Assembly (NCBI GenBank): GCA_027482185.1
Contig: JAIXWF010000013.1
Location: 1,302,001-1,366,000, forward strand
DNA: 64,000 nucleotides
Origin: Opitutaceae bacterium
GTDB lineage: Bacteria; Verrucomicrobiota; Verrucomicrobiia; Opitutales; Opitutaceae
Direction of reading: 5' to 3'
Below the pieces are notes generated by a model, which did no database searches, was not told where the DNA came from, and was given only the letters and a program-made list of their open reading frames with translations. The translations under genes and the position numbers were made by a program. Numbering within the stretch: the stretch's first letter is position 1; each line of letters starts with the position of its first letter. Below, one piece after another: positions 8,548-15,840 of this stretch.

Positions 8548-8651
8548 CTAAGATCCTTTGCTTCCTTTGCGGCGTGAATTGCCTCAGCGCAGGGTGGACG
8601 TTCACCGGGATTCTACTGCTGTGGGTGTGTTTCGGGAAAACGTTCAAATGA
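8544..8651 (+). CDS. 35-residue hydrophobic micro-protein, double ATGA-coupled
   Basis: A short frame beginning MTKILCFLCGVNCLSAGW and ending WVCFGKTFK. Its ATG overlaps the stop of the BR0599-type gene (ATGA at 8544-8547), and its TGA overlaps the ATG of the NlpC/P60 gene (ATGA at 8648-8651). Such precise double overlap argues for real translational coupling. The peptide has one hydrophobic segment (about residues 18-29) and four cysteines, consistent with a single membrane span. It could be a tiny membrane protein or simply a ribosome bridge that allows re-initiation. No homologue is known to me. Confidence 0.5.
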   Translation: MTKILCFLCGVNCLSAGWTFTGILLLWVCFGKTFK

Positions 8652-9133
8652 ACCTTCGCCCCGACTACTTCGCCGTGTGGCCGGTCCGCGTCGCGGCGCT
8701 GCGTGAAGCCTGCGAGAGCTGGCGCAACACTCCGTTTCGCCAGCGCTCCGCGGTCAAAGGGTCGGGCGGCGGCGTGGATTGCGCCGCGTTTATCGGCTGC
8801 TGTTTCCACGAGTGCGGTGCGGTCGATAGCCTGATCGCCGTCCCGCCGTACGAACTCAACCATGCCGAGCACAGCACCGAGAGCGTGTTTCGCTCGTGGT
8901 TCGAGCGCCAAGAAGTCCGGGCGCGCGTGCGCCGCGTCGATGAGTCCGAGGCGCACCTGGACGGGGACATCGTGTTTCCCCAGGTCGGGCGAACCGAACA
9001 CCACGCGGGCCTGAGAATCGGCGCGCTGGTTTACCACATCGCCCGTCCCTCCGGCTGGTGCTGCATGAGCGTCGAGCAGCTCGCGTTTGCGGGCTACGCG
9101 CTGCACGCGAGCCGCTACCGTCTCACCGCATGA
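8648..9133 (+). CDS. NlpC/P60-family tail-associated peptidase
   Basis: 161 residues from the ATG at 8648, chosen because it sits in an ATGA overlap and the frame upstream has no good start. The nucleophile motif is GGGVDCAAFIG at about residue 44. The expected histidine follows in EHHAGLRIGALVYHI near residue 120. This is the arrangement of NlpC/P60 cysteine peptidases that cut peptidoglycan stem peptides. Located between the BR0599-type and host-specificity genes, it matches the gene-transfer-agent order. It probably opens the cell wall locally during DNA delivery. Confidence 0.8.
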   Translation: MNLRPDYFAVWPVRVAALREACESWRNTPFRQRSAVKGSGGGVDCAAFIGCCFHECGAVDSLIAVPPYELNHAEHSTESVFRSWFERQEVRARVRRVDESEAHLDGDIVFPQVGRTEHHAGLRIGALVYHIARPSGWCCMSVEQLAFAGYALHASRYRLTA

Positions 9134-12100
9134 GTTTCCTCGCCAAATCGCCCCAGATGCCGGCCAGCACGGCGCAGGAAGCCGCGCAGTTCTCGACGTA
9201 CCGCGAGGCCGATCCGGTGCCCATCGGATACGGGCGCGACTTCTTTGCCTCGCGGTGGCTGTGCGAACCCTTCAACTGGCGCACCGCCTACGGCGGCCAG
9301 GGGAAGCCCGAGTGGCAGTACTGCAGCATCGCCGCGGAATACTGCGCCGGTCCGATTGATTTCGTCGGCACGATCAAGCGCGACGGGAAGGTCATCGCGA
9401 ATCTCGACTACACCTTCGGCGTCGGGGAGGAGTCGCACGAGTTCACGCTGAACCCGGCGCTCGCGCTCGGTCAGGCGTGGAAGCTGATCGTGCACCGCGG
9501 CACCGAAACTGCGGCCGCCTCGGCAACGCTGATCGCCGGCACCGGCCAACAGCATCCGCCCTACCGAGGCCGGGCGTGGATCGAGTGGATCAACATCGAT
9601 CTCGGCCAAGGTGTGACGGCGCTGCCGGACCTGCAGGTCGAGGTGGGCCGCCACGTGCCGGCAGTGGGCGCGTTTGGCGGCGGTGATTCGCACCCGTACG
9701 GCGTGAACCCCTTTGCTGCCGTCTATGCTCTGCTCACGGACGATTCCGGTTTCGGCGTCGGTACGGAGTACTTCGACGCCGCGCATTGGGGCGCGCAGGC
9801 GGTCGCACTGGAGACGGTCGGCATCGCCGACCGACAGGGCGCGCTCGTGCACTGCCACCCGGTCTTCAAATCGGCCCAGGACGCGGGCGCGTTGTTGAGC
9901 ACGGTCCTCGCCCACGTCGACGGGTTCCTCTACGTCGATGGCGGCAAATTTCGCGTCGGCTGGTTTCCGTCGCAGGCACCCGCCGGCGGCCTGCCTGAAA
10001 TCACCGAAGGCGACCTAGAAGGCGCCCCGAGCGGGGCCGAGTTCCCGGATTGGAATCGCGGGCCGGGGAGCGCGGTCGTGATTTTCCGGGACTTCGCTCG
10101 CGAGTACAACGATACCCCCGCGCTCAGTCCGGCGCCGGCCAATCGCGAGACCGGCGTGACCGCCACGCCGTCCCGTGTAGAGCGGCCGCAGATCCATGCC
10201 GCCGACCAAGCGGCCATGATCGCCGCGGAGATCTCGGCCGGCCGCGGCTCGAGTGAGGCGAGTGTTACCCTCAAAGTGCAGAAGTCGCGCGCGGTGCGCG
10301 GAGACGGTTCGCCGCTCATGCCCGGCGATCTCTTCAGTTGGGACTACGCCCCGCACTCGCTCGACCTGGTCATGCGCGTGGTCGGCCGCCGCATCCGTGC
10401 CGGCGAGACGGCGGACCTCATCGAAGCGATCCCCGAGCGTGGCCAGTTTCCCTTGCCGTACGTGGCGCCGGTCGACGAGCGCGTGCTGCCGACCCCGTCT
10501 GTTCCGGGCGAGATCGCGCTGGGCGACGTGCGCCTGTGGATTCCTCCTTCGGGATTCACGGCGCTCCGTCAAATCGCGCCGCTCGTGAACCGTGCGCACC
10601 GCGGCATCTACCGCGTCGACCTGCACCTCAGCACGAGCGGCGCTGCGCCTTGGTCCGTGATCCTCGACTCGCGTTTCTTCGCCGCAAAGTGTGCGGTCAC
10701 GGCGGGCGGCGTCGGCGCGGCGCCCGCGACCGTCCGCGTGGTTAGCACGAGCGTCGATTTCGCGCGCTTCGCCGCCCAGAACGCGGTGGCGCAGGCGGAC
10801 GACACGCTGTGCGTGCTGATCGACAACGAGGTCTGCAGCGTCGGTGCGATCACAGTCGTGGCCGCCAATACCTACGACCTTGCGGTGCTGCGCGGCCGGC
10901 GTGGCACGGTGGCGGCCGCGCATGCCGACGCGGCCGTGGCCTGGCTTTTCTACCGGGACGAGTTGGCGGCGGTAGAGCACGTCGAGTTCTACCGGGTGCG
11001 CGATGGGGCGAACGCCTACAACGCGGGGATCGCGACGAAGTATTTCAAGCTGCAGCTTTTCACCGTGGAGGTGGACGGTCTGGCGAAGCCGGACGATCCG
11101 GGCATCGCGCTGACCTTGCCCGACCTCACCGCGGACGAGAGCCGCGGTTACACCGTTGTGCTGTCGAACGAGGCGCACTCGGTCGCGGCCGCGAACGACG
11201 GCACGGTCAACGCCGGGCAGCTCGGCGCCGGCAGCCTCGCGAAGACGGTGGTGAAGGTGCTCCGCGGCGGGACTGCGTTGACGGCCGTCATGGCGGGGCC
11301 GAACAGCGACCAGTTCAGCGTGACGGTGGGGACGCTCACAAATACCACTGCGACGAAAGAATCCGCGGACACTGTGCGGGCCGATTCGCTGGCGGCCGAC
11401 ACGGGCACGATTGAGCTGCAGGTGACGGTCGCAGGAGCCTTCGTCGTCACGAAGACGTTCACCCTGTCAAAGGCTCGCGCGGGAGCCGCCGGCGCTGCAG
11501 GGGCGGCCGGGGCACCCGGTCCGGGCATTCAATATGTCGGCGCGTACAACGCCGCGAATGTGTACTACCAGACGGCCACCCGGCGCGATATCGTGAGCCA
11601 CGGCGGGAGCTACTATCTGGCCAACAACGCCGCCAAGAGCGGCACGGCGACCTGGGGAGCGCCCGGCGGCGCCGATTGGTCTGCGCCTGATGCAAGTTAC
11701 CGATTTGTCGCGACGGCGCTGCTCCTGGCCGAGGACGCCACGATCCTGCGCACACTGGTGATGGGCGACGGGGTGACGCCAAACGCCGGCTTGATCCGAA
11801 GTGCCGGCGTGAGCGCCTACGGCACGGGCACTGGCTTCTGGCTTGGCTACGATGGAACCACGCCGAAGTTCCGGATCGGGAACCCTGCCGCCAACCAGCC
11901 GTTTCTGGGCTTTGACGGCGCGACTTTGACCGCCCGGTTCGGTTCGGGCACGAGCCAGGCTTTCTTCAATGGGTCGAATTTCATCTTCGGCAATCCCGCC
12001 GGCTCGCAGTTCCGCACCCAAATGGTGGGAGCCTACGTCGAATGCGGAGCAATCGGCTCCGGAGACTTCCTCTTCGGCAACAATGCCGACGGCGGCTACT

Positions 12101-12486
12101 TTTCGGTCAAATCGGCCGGCGGACCCTCGGTGCTGAGCTTCGAGTGCAACAGCGGGAAGCTTACCTTCACCGGTGACGGCAACGCCGCCTGGTACCGCGC
12201 CTCGGCGGGCCTGCTGAAGAGCGATGGATCGGTGGAGGCCAGCGCCTTTCGGGTCGGCGGAAACGAGGTGGTGCGAGGCCGAAAGGCCGCCGTCGCGGAT
12301 GCTGCGACCAACGCCAACGAGACGATGGCTTCAGGCGACTTTGCGGGCATCGAATCTGTCGACCTCGGCGCCTTGGTGGCGCATCTGAACGCGGTCGACG
12401 TGCGGCTCAACGAGCACGGTTCTCGGATCAACGATCTGAGGGACAGGATGAAAGCGACCGGCGGCCACGGCCTGATCGACGACTAA
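9130..12486 (+). CDS. Phage host-specificity / tail tip protein (J-like)
   Basis: 1118 residues from the ATG at 9130, which overlaps the peptidase stop. The N-terminal 500 residues resemble tail-tip hub proteins (VPIGYGRDFFASRWLCEP, then DGFLYVDGGKFRVGWFP). Around residue 783 a short collagen-like linker (GAAGAAGAAGAPGPG) leads into a segment resembling small carbohydrate-binding modules of tail fibres (GAYNAANVYYQTATRRDIV). The last 250 residues are Gly/Asn/Phe-rich, fibre-like repeats, and the very end (NAVDVRLNEHGSRINDLRDR) is helical. It probably forms the distal tail tip and receptor-binding fibre. The linker marks a plausible domain-swap point. Confidence 0.8.
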   Translation: MSFLAKSPQMPASTAQEAAQFSTYREADPVPIGYGRDFFASRWLCEPFNWRTAYGGQGKPEWQYCSIAAEYCAGPIDFVGTIKRDGKVIANLDYTFGVGEESHEFTLNPALALGQAWKLIVHRGTETAAASATLIAGTGQQHPPYRGRAWIEWINIDLGQGVTALPDLQVEVGRHVPAVGAFGGGDSHPYGVNPFAAVYALLTDDSGFGVGTEYFDAAHWGAQAVALETVGIADRQGALVHCHPVFKSAQDAGALLSTVLAHVDGFLYVDGGKFRVGWFPSQAPAGGLPEITEGDLEGAPSGAEFPDWNRGPGSAVVIFRDFAREYNDTPALSPAPANRETGVTATPSRVERPQIHAADQAAMIAAEISAGRGSSEASVTLKVQKSRAVRGDGSPLMPGDLFSWDYAPHSLDLVMRVVGRRIRAGETADLIEAIPERGQFPLPYVAPVDERVLPTPSVPGEIALGDVRLWIPPSGFTALRQIAPLVNRAHRGIYRVDLHLSTSGAAPWSVILDSRFFAAKCAVTAGGVGAAPATVRVVSTSVDFARFAAQNAVAQADDTLCVLIDNEVCSVGAITVVAANTYDLAVLRGRRGTVAAAHADAAVAWLFYRDELAAVEHVEFYRVRDGANAYNAGIATKYFKLQLFTVEVDGLAKPDDPGIALTLPDLTADESRGYTVVLSNEAHSVAAANDGTVNAGQLGAGSLAKTVVKVLRGGTALTAVMAGPNSDQFSVTVGTLTNTTATKESADTVRADSLAADTGTIELQVTVAGAFVVTKTFTLSKARAGAAGAAGAAGAPGPGIQYVGAYNAANVYYQTATRRDIVSHGGSYYLANNAAKSGTATWGAPGGADWSAPDASYRFVATALLLAEDATILRTLVMGDGVTPNAGLIRSAGVSAYGTGTGFWLGYDGTTPKFRIGNPAANQPFLGFDGATLTARFGSGTSQAFFNGSNFIFGNPAGSQFRTQMVGAYVECGAIGSGDFLFGNNADGGYFSVKSAGGPSVLSFECNSGKLTFTGDGNAAWYRASAGLLKSDGSVEASAFRVGGNEVVRGRKAAVADAATNANETMASGDFAGIESVDLGALVAHLNAVDVRLNEHGSRINDLRDRMKATGGHGLIDD

Positions 12487-12488
12487 TC

Positions 12489-12728
12489 ATGAACACCACC
12501 GATTTCCAAGGCGTCCTTGTGGCCCGTCTGGCCAATTTGCGCGCAAAGCAGGCTCAGGGCAGGGAGCAACTGCTCATGATGGAGGCGAACGTCGTCACCG
12601 CCCGGCGCGTGGTCGACGAGACGACGGGCGAGATCCGCGCTACGGAACAGGCTTTGGCTGACCTTGCATCGGCCGTGCAAGGGACGGAACGACCGCTTGC
12701 ACCGGGTGGCGAACGGTCCGCTTCCTAG
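12489..12728 (+). CDS. Small coiled-coil protein at end of tail operon
   Basis: 79 residues beginning MNTTDFQGVLVARLANL, two bases after the stop of the tail tip gene, so almost certainly co-transcribed. Residues 10-65 are a charged helix with heptad-like Leu/Val/Ala spacing (ANLRAKQAQGREQLLMM, then TEQALADLASAV). There is no signal peptide or membrane span. Small helical proteins at this place in tail operons can be fibre assembly chaperones, but nothing here identifies the function. It is the last gene before the tRNA-Ser. Confidence 0.6.
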   Translation: MNTTDFQGVLVARLANLRAKQAQGREQLLMMEANVVTARRVVDETTGEIRATEQALADLASAVQGTERPLAPGGERSAS

Positions 12729-12819
12729 GCTTTGGGCGGCCCGGCAAACAGCCGGATTATCAAACCAATGGCGCGCTTTGGCAAAGCCCGTGGCGCGGTA
12801 CAGCAGGCCCGGCGAAGGC

Positions 12820-12909
12820 TGGCGGAAGGGGTGGGATTCGAACCCACGGTGAGCTTTCACCCACGCCAGTTTTCAAGACTGGAGCCATAAACCACTCGGC
12901 CACCCTTCC
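12820..12909 (-). tRNA. tRNA-Ser (anticodon UGA)
   Basis: On the minus strand a 90-base class II tRNA can be folded. The acceptor GGAAGGG pairs with CCCTTCC (plus positions 12824-12830). The anticodon stem encloses the loop CTTGAAA with anticodon TGA. A long variable arm and the T-loop GGTTCGAATCC follow, then discriminator G and an encoded CCA at 12820-12822. The phage module ends about 90 bases from its 3' end, which makes it a likely integration target. Confidence 0.95.
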
Positions 12910-12985
12910 GGAACCTTGGCGCGAAGCGTGCGGCGCGAGGGCGGTCGGGCAAGGCCCAAAACCGGCGGTGGCCGGCGACCGCCGA

Positions 12986-13339
12986 TCACGCGACCGGCGC
13001 GGCGCGACGCAGACGCTCCGCCATCACGGCCATCAGCTGCAGGGCGAAGAACGGATTCTGCTGCACGAGAAACTGGAAGCGCCGCCGGTCGATGCGCACG
13101 AGCCGGGCGGCCTCGGTCACGGTCGCCGTCGCGGCGCGGGGATTGTTGTCCACGAGCGCCATTTCGCCGAACACGCCGCCCTTGGTCACGACCTCCACGC
13201 TGCGGCCCTTGATCGTGAGGTCGACCGCGCCTTCCAATACGGCGAACATGTCGGTGCCGGCGTCGCCCTCGTTGAAGACCAAGGCGCCCGCGGCGAACGA
13301 CTCCGGGTTCTGATCCTTGTCAAAAAGGTGTATCTCCAT
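12986..13339 (-). CDS. Cyclic-nucleotide-binding domain protein
   Basis: 117 residues from the ATG at 13339 (MEIHLFDKDQNPESF). A longer frame is possible, but its N-terminus reads like noise. It consists of a single cNMP-binding beta-barrel. ALVFNEGDAGTDMFAVLEG is the first barrel motif. GGVFGEMALVDNNPRAATATV matches the phosphate-binding cassette (G-E-x-A-L, then P-R-A-A). The helical tail is RRRFQFLVQQNPFFALQL. No DNA-binding helix-turn-helix follows, so it is not a complete Crp-type regulator. It more likely acts as a stand-alone sensor partnering another protein. The gene is alone between the tRNA and a secreted protein. Confidence 0.85.
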   Translation of the reverse strand: MEIHLFDKDQNPESFAAGALVFNEGDAGTDMFAVLEGAVDLTIKGRSVEVVTKGGVFGEMALVDNNPRAATATVTEAARLVRIDRRRFQFLVQQNPFFALQLMAVMAERLRRAAPVA

Positions 13340-13441
13340 CCGGCGCAGCTTTCGGGCGCCGAGGTCCGTTACAACTCCGCGGCACGGCCGTTGCACAAAC
13401 GTAACGCGACCCGGCCGGCGGCCGTATCCGCGCGGGCGGGA

Positions 13442-14224
13442 CTACGGCTTGGGCGCGGCCGGCGGGGCGGGGTCGCGGACCACGGTCGGCGTGCCGATCG
13501 TGACCTCGGCTTTGCGGCGGTCGGCGTCCTCGACGAAGACGGGCAGGTCGTTGCGCGTGCCGAAATAGGGCGCGGCGCTTGCGAGCATGACGCGGAGGGA
13601 TTCCGGCAGCGACGTGCGACGGGCGTCGATCGAGATGCGCGTGCGCCAGGCGAGCACGCGCTTCTTCTGGAGGAGTGCGGCGGTGTCGAGGGCGCCGATC
13701 ATGACGTAGAGCCGGTCGGTGCGGGCGGCGTCGTTGATGCGGTCGGCCTCGGAGGTCATCAGCATCTTGCGGGCGGCCTTGTCGGCGCCGACGAGTTCGG
13801 CGATTTCGCGCCGGTTGAAGGCGACGGTCGACGACGTCGTTTCCCCGGTCGTGGGATCCGTGTCGTTCAGCTCGATCGTCGAGAGGTTGGCGGAGCCGTA
13901 GGTGTAGACGATGACCACGGAGGGCGCGGGGCCGCCGAGGACGGCGATCTTGTAACCTTGGGATTCGAGCGCGGCGACCACCGCGGCGCGGATCTCTTCG
14001 GGTTTGGGCATGGGCTCGCCGGCGTAGGCGTCGCCGAGGGTGAATTCCTTGCCGCCCATGAGGTGGACGTAAACGGGGTGTTCCTTGGATGGGCGCAGCG
14101 GGTAAGTCGGGTTCGCCATGGCGTCGGCGACGACGAGCACATCGGGTCCCTCGGGCCGGCGCGGGGCGGCGGCGACGGCCAACGCGGCGGTCAGAATGAA
14201 CACGAGGCTGGCGGAGCGGAACAT
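13442..14224 (-). CDS. Secreted protein of unknown function
   Basis: 260 residues with an N-terminal signal (MFRSASLVFILTAALAVAAA). The mature part is alpha/beta, with VLVVADAMANPTYPLRP, a segment suggesting nucleotide- or sugar-like binding (GYKIAVLGGPAPSVVIVYTYG), and a proline-rich C-terminus (DPAPPAAPKP). I do not recognise a family. It may be a periplasmic or outer-membrane-linked protein, as in many Opitutaceae DUF families. It is probably a single-gene unit. Its 5' leader contains a GGACAGGA-type repeat. Confidence 0.7.
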   Translation of the reverse strand: MFRSASLVFILTAALAVAAAPRRPEGPDVLVVADAMANPTYPLRPSKEHPVYVHLMGGKEFTLGDAYAGEPMPKPEEIRAAVVAALESQGYKIAVLGGPAPSVVIVYTYGSANLSTIELNDTDPTTGETTSSTVAFNRREIAELVGADKAARKMLMTSEADRINDAARTDRLYVMIGALDTAALLQKKRVLAWRTRISIDARRTSLPESLRVMLASAAPYFGTRNDLPVFVEDADRRKAEVTIGTPTVVRDPAPPAAPKP

Positions 14225-14238
14225 GGGACGGCCAAGGC

Positions 14239-14275
14239 AGGGGACAGGAGGGACAGGAAGGACGGCGGGACGGGA
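14239..14275. repeat. GGACAGGA-type degenerate repeat
   Basis: Short words GGGACAGGAG, GGACAGGAAG and GACGGCGGGACGGG follow one another between the sulfatase end and the start of the secreted protein gene. The same family recurs at 37130-37214 and 53712-53991. It lies in the leader region of the minus-strand gene that starts at 14224. Confidence 0.6.
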
Positions 14276-14332
14276 ATTACAGGAAGTAGCGGCAGAGGGC
14301 TGGACGTTGGCGGCGGGAAAAAGGAGCGACGG

Positions 14333-15835
14333 CTACTTGCGGGCGGGGCGTTGGTTGGCGGGGACGGCTTCGGGGTGGCGGGCGAGGATCGCGCGGAGGC
14401 GGGCGACGACCTCGGGTTGGTCGGCGGCAAGGTTGCGGCGCTCGGCGGGGTCGGCTTCGTAGTCGTAGAGTTCGAACTCGGCGGTCTCGGGCGCGGCGCC
14501 GGGGCGTTTCCATTCGACGAGGCGGTGGCGTTCGGTGCGGATGGCGCGGCCCATGCGTTCGGCGCGCGGGTACGCGTGGTAGGCGTGGTCGCGCAGGCGG
14601 ACCGACGGATCGCGCAGGGCGGGCACGAGACTCTGGCCGTCGATGGGCTGCGGGCCGGCGGGGGCGGGCAGGCCGGCGAGTTCGGCGAGCGTGGGGAAAA
14701 CGTCGACGGTTTCGGCAGGCGTGCGGGCGACGCCGCCGGGCCGCGACACGCCGGGGGCGGCGATGACGAGCGGGATGCGGTTGGCCTGCTCGTAGTTGGT
14801 GTGCTTGGTCCAGTAGCCATGGTCGCCGAGATGCCAGCCATGGTCGCCCCAAAGGACGACGATCGTGTTGGCCGCGAGGCCGAGGCGGTCGAGTTCGTCG
14901 AGGACCTTGCCGACCTGCGCATCCATAAAGCTGAGACAGGCATAGTAGGCGTGCAGGAGGGTGCGTTGGGTTTCCGCGGTGCGGAGGCTTTCGACCGTGA
15001 GCGGATCGTAGTTCACGATTTCGCCGCCGCGCTTGCCGGCGTAGGCGGGGGCGCCGACGGGGTCGGATTGGTCGGGGGCAGGTTGGAAAACGGCGGGATC
15101 GTAGAGGTCCCAGTAGCGCTGCGGGGCGGTGAGCGGCAGGTGCGGCTTCACGAAACCGAGGGCGAGGAAGAAGGGCGTGTCCGGTTTCTCGCGCGCGGCG
15201 CGGAGGCGCCGGATGCCTTCGGCGGCGATGCGGCCGTCGGCGTAGGCCTCGTCGGCGACATCGAGTTTTTCCCAGGCGGCGCCGCGGGGCAGGGATTGGA
15301 TTTCACCGAGTTTCTGGTTCGTGAAGAACGCTTCCTCGCGGGTGAGTTGGCCGCCGGCGGAGTTCTTCGGGTCGAGGTATTCGACGACCTTTTCCTTCAT
15401 GGCCGGGACGCTCCACGAGGCATCGTCGTCGTGGTTGCCGTGGCCGGTGTGGAGGATCTTGCCGATGGCTTCGGCGCGCCAGCCGTGGCGCATGAAGTGT
15501 TGCGTGAGGGTGACGGCGTCGGGGACCGCGGTGCGGAAATTGCGGTTGAGGCCGTAGATGCCGAGCGACGTGGAGCGCGAACCGAGCATCAGGTTGTTGC
15601 GCGAGGGGGCGCAGACGGACTGGTTGCAGTAGGCGAGGTCGAAGCGCGTGCCGCGGGCGGCGAGGCGGTCGAGGTGCGGCGTGCGGGCGAGGCGGTCGCC
15701 GTACGCGCCGAGGTTGGGCTTCAGGTCGTCGACGCAGAGCAGGAGGATGTTGGGGCGGGCGGGGGCGGCTAGGGCGGAGGATAGGACAAATGCGACGGAT
15801 AGGACCGATAGGACGGATAGACGGAAGGAGCGCAT
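14333..15835 (-). CDS. Secreted sulfatase, iduronate-2-sulfatase type
   Basis: 500 residues. The signal peptide has a repetitive hydrophobic core (LSVLSVLSVAFVLSS). The metal site begins with CVDDLKPNLG (Asp36/Asp37). The formylglycine signature is CAPSR at residue 75, the cysteine maturing to formylglycine. A further metal motif, GDHGWHLGDHGYW, is typical of iduronate-2-sulfatase-like enzymes (family S1). It probably removes sulfate esters from sulfated polysaccharides in the periplasm. It is followed 5 bases upstream by a second sulfatase on the same strand, so the two form an operon. The exact substrate cannot be read from sequence. Confidence 0.92.
   Translation of the reverse strand: MRSFRLSVLSVLSVAFVLSSALAAPARPNILLLCVDDLKPNLGAYGDRLARTPHLDRLAARGTRFDLAYCNQSVCAPSRNNLMLGSRSTSLGIYGLNRNFRTAVPDAVTLTQHFMRHGWRAEAIGKILHTGHGNHDDDASWSVPAMKEKVVEYLDPKNSAGGQLTREEAFFTNQKLGEIQSLPRGAAWEKLDVADEAYADGRIAAEGIRRLRAAREKPDTPFFLALGFVKPHLPLTAPQRYWDLYDPAVFQPAPDQSDPVGAPAYAGKRGGEIVNYDPLTVESLRTAETQRTLLHAYYACLSFMDAQVGKVLDELDRLGLAANTIVVLWGDHGWHLGDHGYWTKHTNYEQANRIPLVIAAPGVSRPGGVARTPAETVDVFPTLAELAGLPAPAGPQPIDGQSLVPALRDPSVRLRDHAYHAYPRAERMGRAIRTERHRLVEWKRPGAAPETAEFELYDYEADPAERRNLAADQPEVVARLRAILARHPEAVPANQRPARK
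15781..15820. repeat. 40-bp duplicated signal-peptide-coding repeat (copy 1)
   Basis: Nearly identical to 17421-17460, with two mismatches; 31 bases from 15790 to 15820 match exactly. It encodes the LSVLSVLSV core of the downstream sulfatase signal peptide and is built from 9-base units TCCGTCCTA on the coding strand. The units resemble intergenic GTCC/GGAC repeats elsewhere in this window. Confidence 0.75.
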
Positions 15836-15840
15836 GGGAA

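Noticed and set aside
8558-8647. An upstream start for the NlpC/P60 gene
   Set aside because: It would overlap the 35-codon frame fully and add 30 basic residues with no family counterpart; the ATG at 8648 sits in an ATGA overlap.
12757-12800. GCTTTGGCAAAGC as a hairpin or attachment core
   Set aside because: The loop would be a single base, so no stable hairpin is possible. A second copy for an attachment site is not in the window.
12968-15772. A 934-codon open frame antisense to the cNMP-binding protein, secreted protein and sulfatase
   Set aside because: It is a mirror frame of high-GC genes. The opposite strand has signal peptides, a formylglycine motif and natural codon bias; this frame has none and is Gly/Arg/Val-rich.
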